Source of the DNA: SABY01 sp964612515
GTDB taxonomy: Bacteria; Bacteroidota; Bacteroidia; Bacteroidales; 4484-276
NCBI GenBank assembly: GCA_964612515.1
Contig: CAZTCX010000226.1
Coordinates: 1-5,206 of the forward strand
Length of the DNA stretch: 5,206 nucleotides
Direction of reading: 5' to 3'
Shown here: piece after piece, positions 4,617 to 5,206 of the stretch
Layout: every line of letters begins with the position of its first letter
How positions within the stretch are numbered: the stretch's first letter is position 1
Notes under the pieces: generated by a model
Database searches by the model: none
Seen by the model: only the letters and a program-made list of their open reading frames with translations
What the model was told of the DNA's origin: nothing
Translations under genes and position numbers: made by a program

Positions 4617-5206
4617 ATGAATAAAGCCGGCAGAATTCTCTTTTATCTGTTTCTCGTCATCGTAGGTTCCTATTATGCTTTTCACGGACTTTTAGTAGCG
4701 CAAAGCTTTCTGGCGCCGCTTGTAATAGCTGTTTTGCTGGCAATGGTGGTGTTGCCAATTGCCGACAAGCTGGAGCAGTGGGGGCTGGGCCGTGGAGTGG
4801 CCTCTATACTTGCTGATATGGTGCTGGTAATCGCAACCCTGGGATTCGTGTTCGTGCTTGGCGCCCAGATTAGTTTGGTAGTGAGCGACTGGGATACAAT
4901 TACCGAAAAGCTTGAGCCTAAGATTGACGATGCCATTGAATATGTGGAAAGAAAAGGGGACATCTCGCTCGACAAAATGTTTACCATGCCTTCATTTATG
5001 CAAAGTAAGGCCGACAGTACCAGTGCCGGTCAGCAAGGTGCATCTGCGGCGCCACAGCCGAAGAGCGACACCACCAACGCCTCACAAGAAAATCCTTTTG
5101 GTTCCTTGTCCAGCCAAAAAGTGCTCACTGGCGCAGCCAATTCAGCCATGTCGCTCTTTGGTTTTTTGGGAACGCTGGTTTTGGTTTTTATCTATGTTTT
5201 CTTCTT
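4617..5206 (+). CDS. AI-2E family transporter, N-terminal part (partial)
   Basis: The frame opens at ATG 4617 and stays open to the window edge, so the 3' end is missing; 196 codons are visible. The product begins with hydrophobic segments at about 6-25, 32-48 and 61-88 and matches the N-terminus of the AI-2E/PerM/TqsA family (PF01594): an FLAPLVIAVLLAMVVLPIADKLE-like stretch, then the GRGVASILADMVLVI-type helix. These are eight-helix inner-membrane proteins of about 350 aa, exporting small molecules or ions. The family name does not prove autoinducer-2 transport. Residues 98-125 form the expected soluble helix. About 131-165 is a polar Ser/Thr/Ala/Gln/Pro-rich insert with no obvious fold. 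A further membrane segment begins near 178. The A/T-rich leader shows no Shine-Dalgarno site, as is usual in the phylum. Confidence 0.85.
   Translation, partial: MNKAGRILFYLFLVIVGSYYAFHGLLVAQSFLAPLVIAVLLAMVVLPIADKLEQWGLGRGVASILADMVLVIATLGFVFVLGAQISLVVSDWDTITEKLEPKIDDAIEYVERKGDISLDKMFTMPSFMQSKADSTSAGQQGASAAPQPKSDTTNASQENPFGSLSSQKVLTGAANSAMSLFGFLGTLVLVFIYVFF

Noticed and set aside
4682..4987. 101-codon minus-strand frame opposite the transporter
   Set aside because: It is Ser/Thr-rich and antisense to conserved AI-2E family sequence.

Overview
The window looks like a piece of a chromosome from the phylum Bacteroidota, probably a Bacteroidales-like or environmental lineage. Four things point there. 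Genes lack Shine-Dalgarno sites. Several starts are preceded by the Bacteroidota-type -7 element TAnnTTTG. The window contains a DUF4105/Lnb-family protein and a short zinc-ribbon protein, both typical of the phylum. It also holds a secreted jelly-roll/fibronectin-type-III protein of a kind common in Bacteroidota. No rRNA, tRNA, CRISPR array, transposase or phage gene was seen.

Layout. Positions 1-239 are non-coding, with an intergenic motif (58-77) and T/G-rich sequence carrying a 13-bp direct repeat. A two-gene unit follows: a small Cys4 zinc-ribbon protein (271-651) whose last codons overlap the start of an Lnb-like membrane protein (641-1870). Lnb is the Bacteroides lipoprotein N-acyltransferase that replaces Lnt. 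After 39 bp the DNA becomes more AT-rich and a 158-aa membrane-anchored LuxR-type regulator begins (1910-2386). A gap with a 14-bp direct repeat and a promoter separates it from a 66-aa two-helix membrane protein (2500-2700). That small protein aligns without gaps to the regulator's membrane hairpin, so the two look like parts of one signalling unit. Two hairpins, the second a likely terminator (2756-2800), close this block.

On the minus strand a secreted 478-aa protein (4273-2837) converges on that terminator. Its FN3 domain is split by an inserted jelly-roll domain and followed by two tandem 'GWN' beta repeats. Its upstream region (4310-4616) is shared with a divergent gene and contains a protein-like but start-less reading frame on the minus strand that may be a gene remnant. 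The window ends inside an AI-2E family transporter gene (4617 to beyond 5206) that runs off the edge.

How the genes work together. The clearest functional pair is the LuxR-type protein and its hairpin partner: a membrane-tethered transcription factor, a stand-alone copy of its membrane module, and a repeated candidate operator between them. The zinc-ribbon protein and Lnb are probably co-translated, but no functional link is known to me. The secreted protein and the transporter appear to be independent transcription units.
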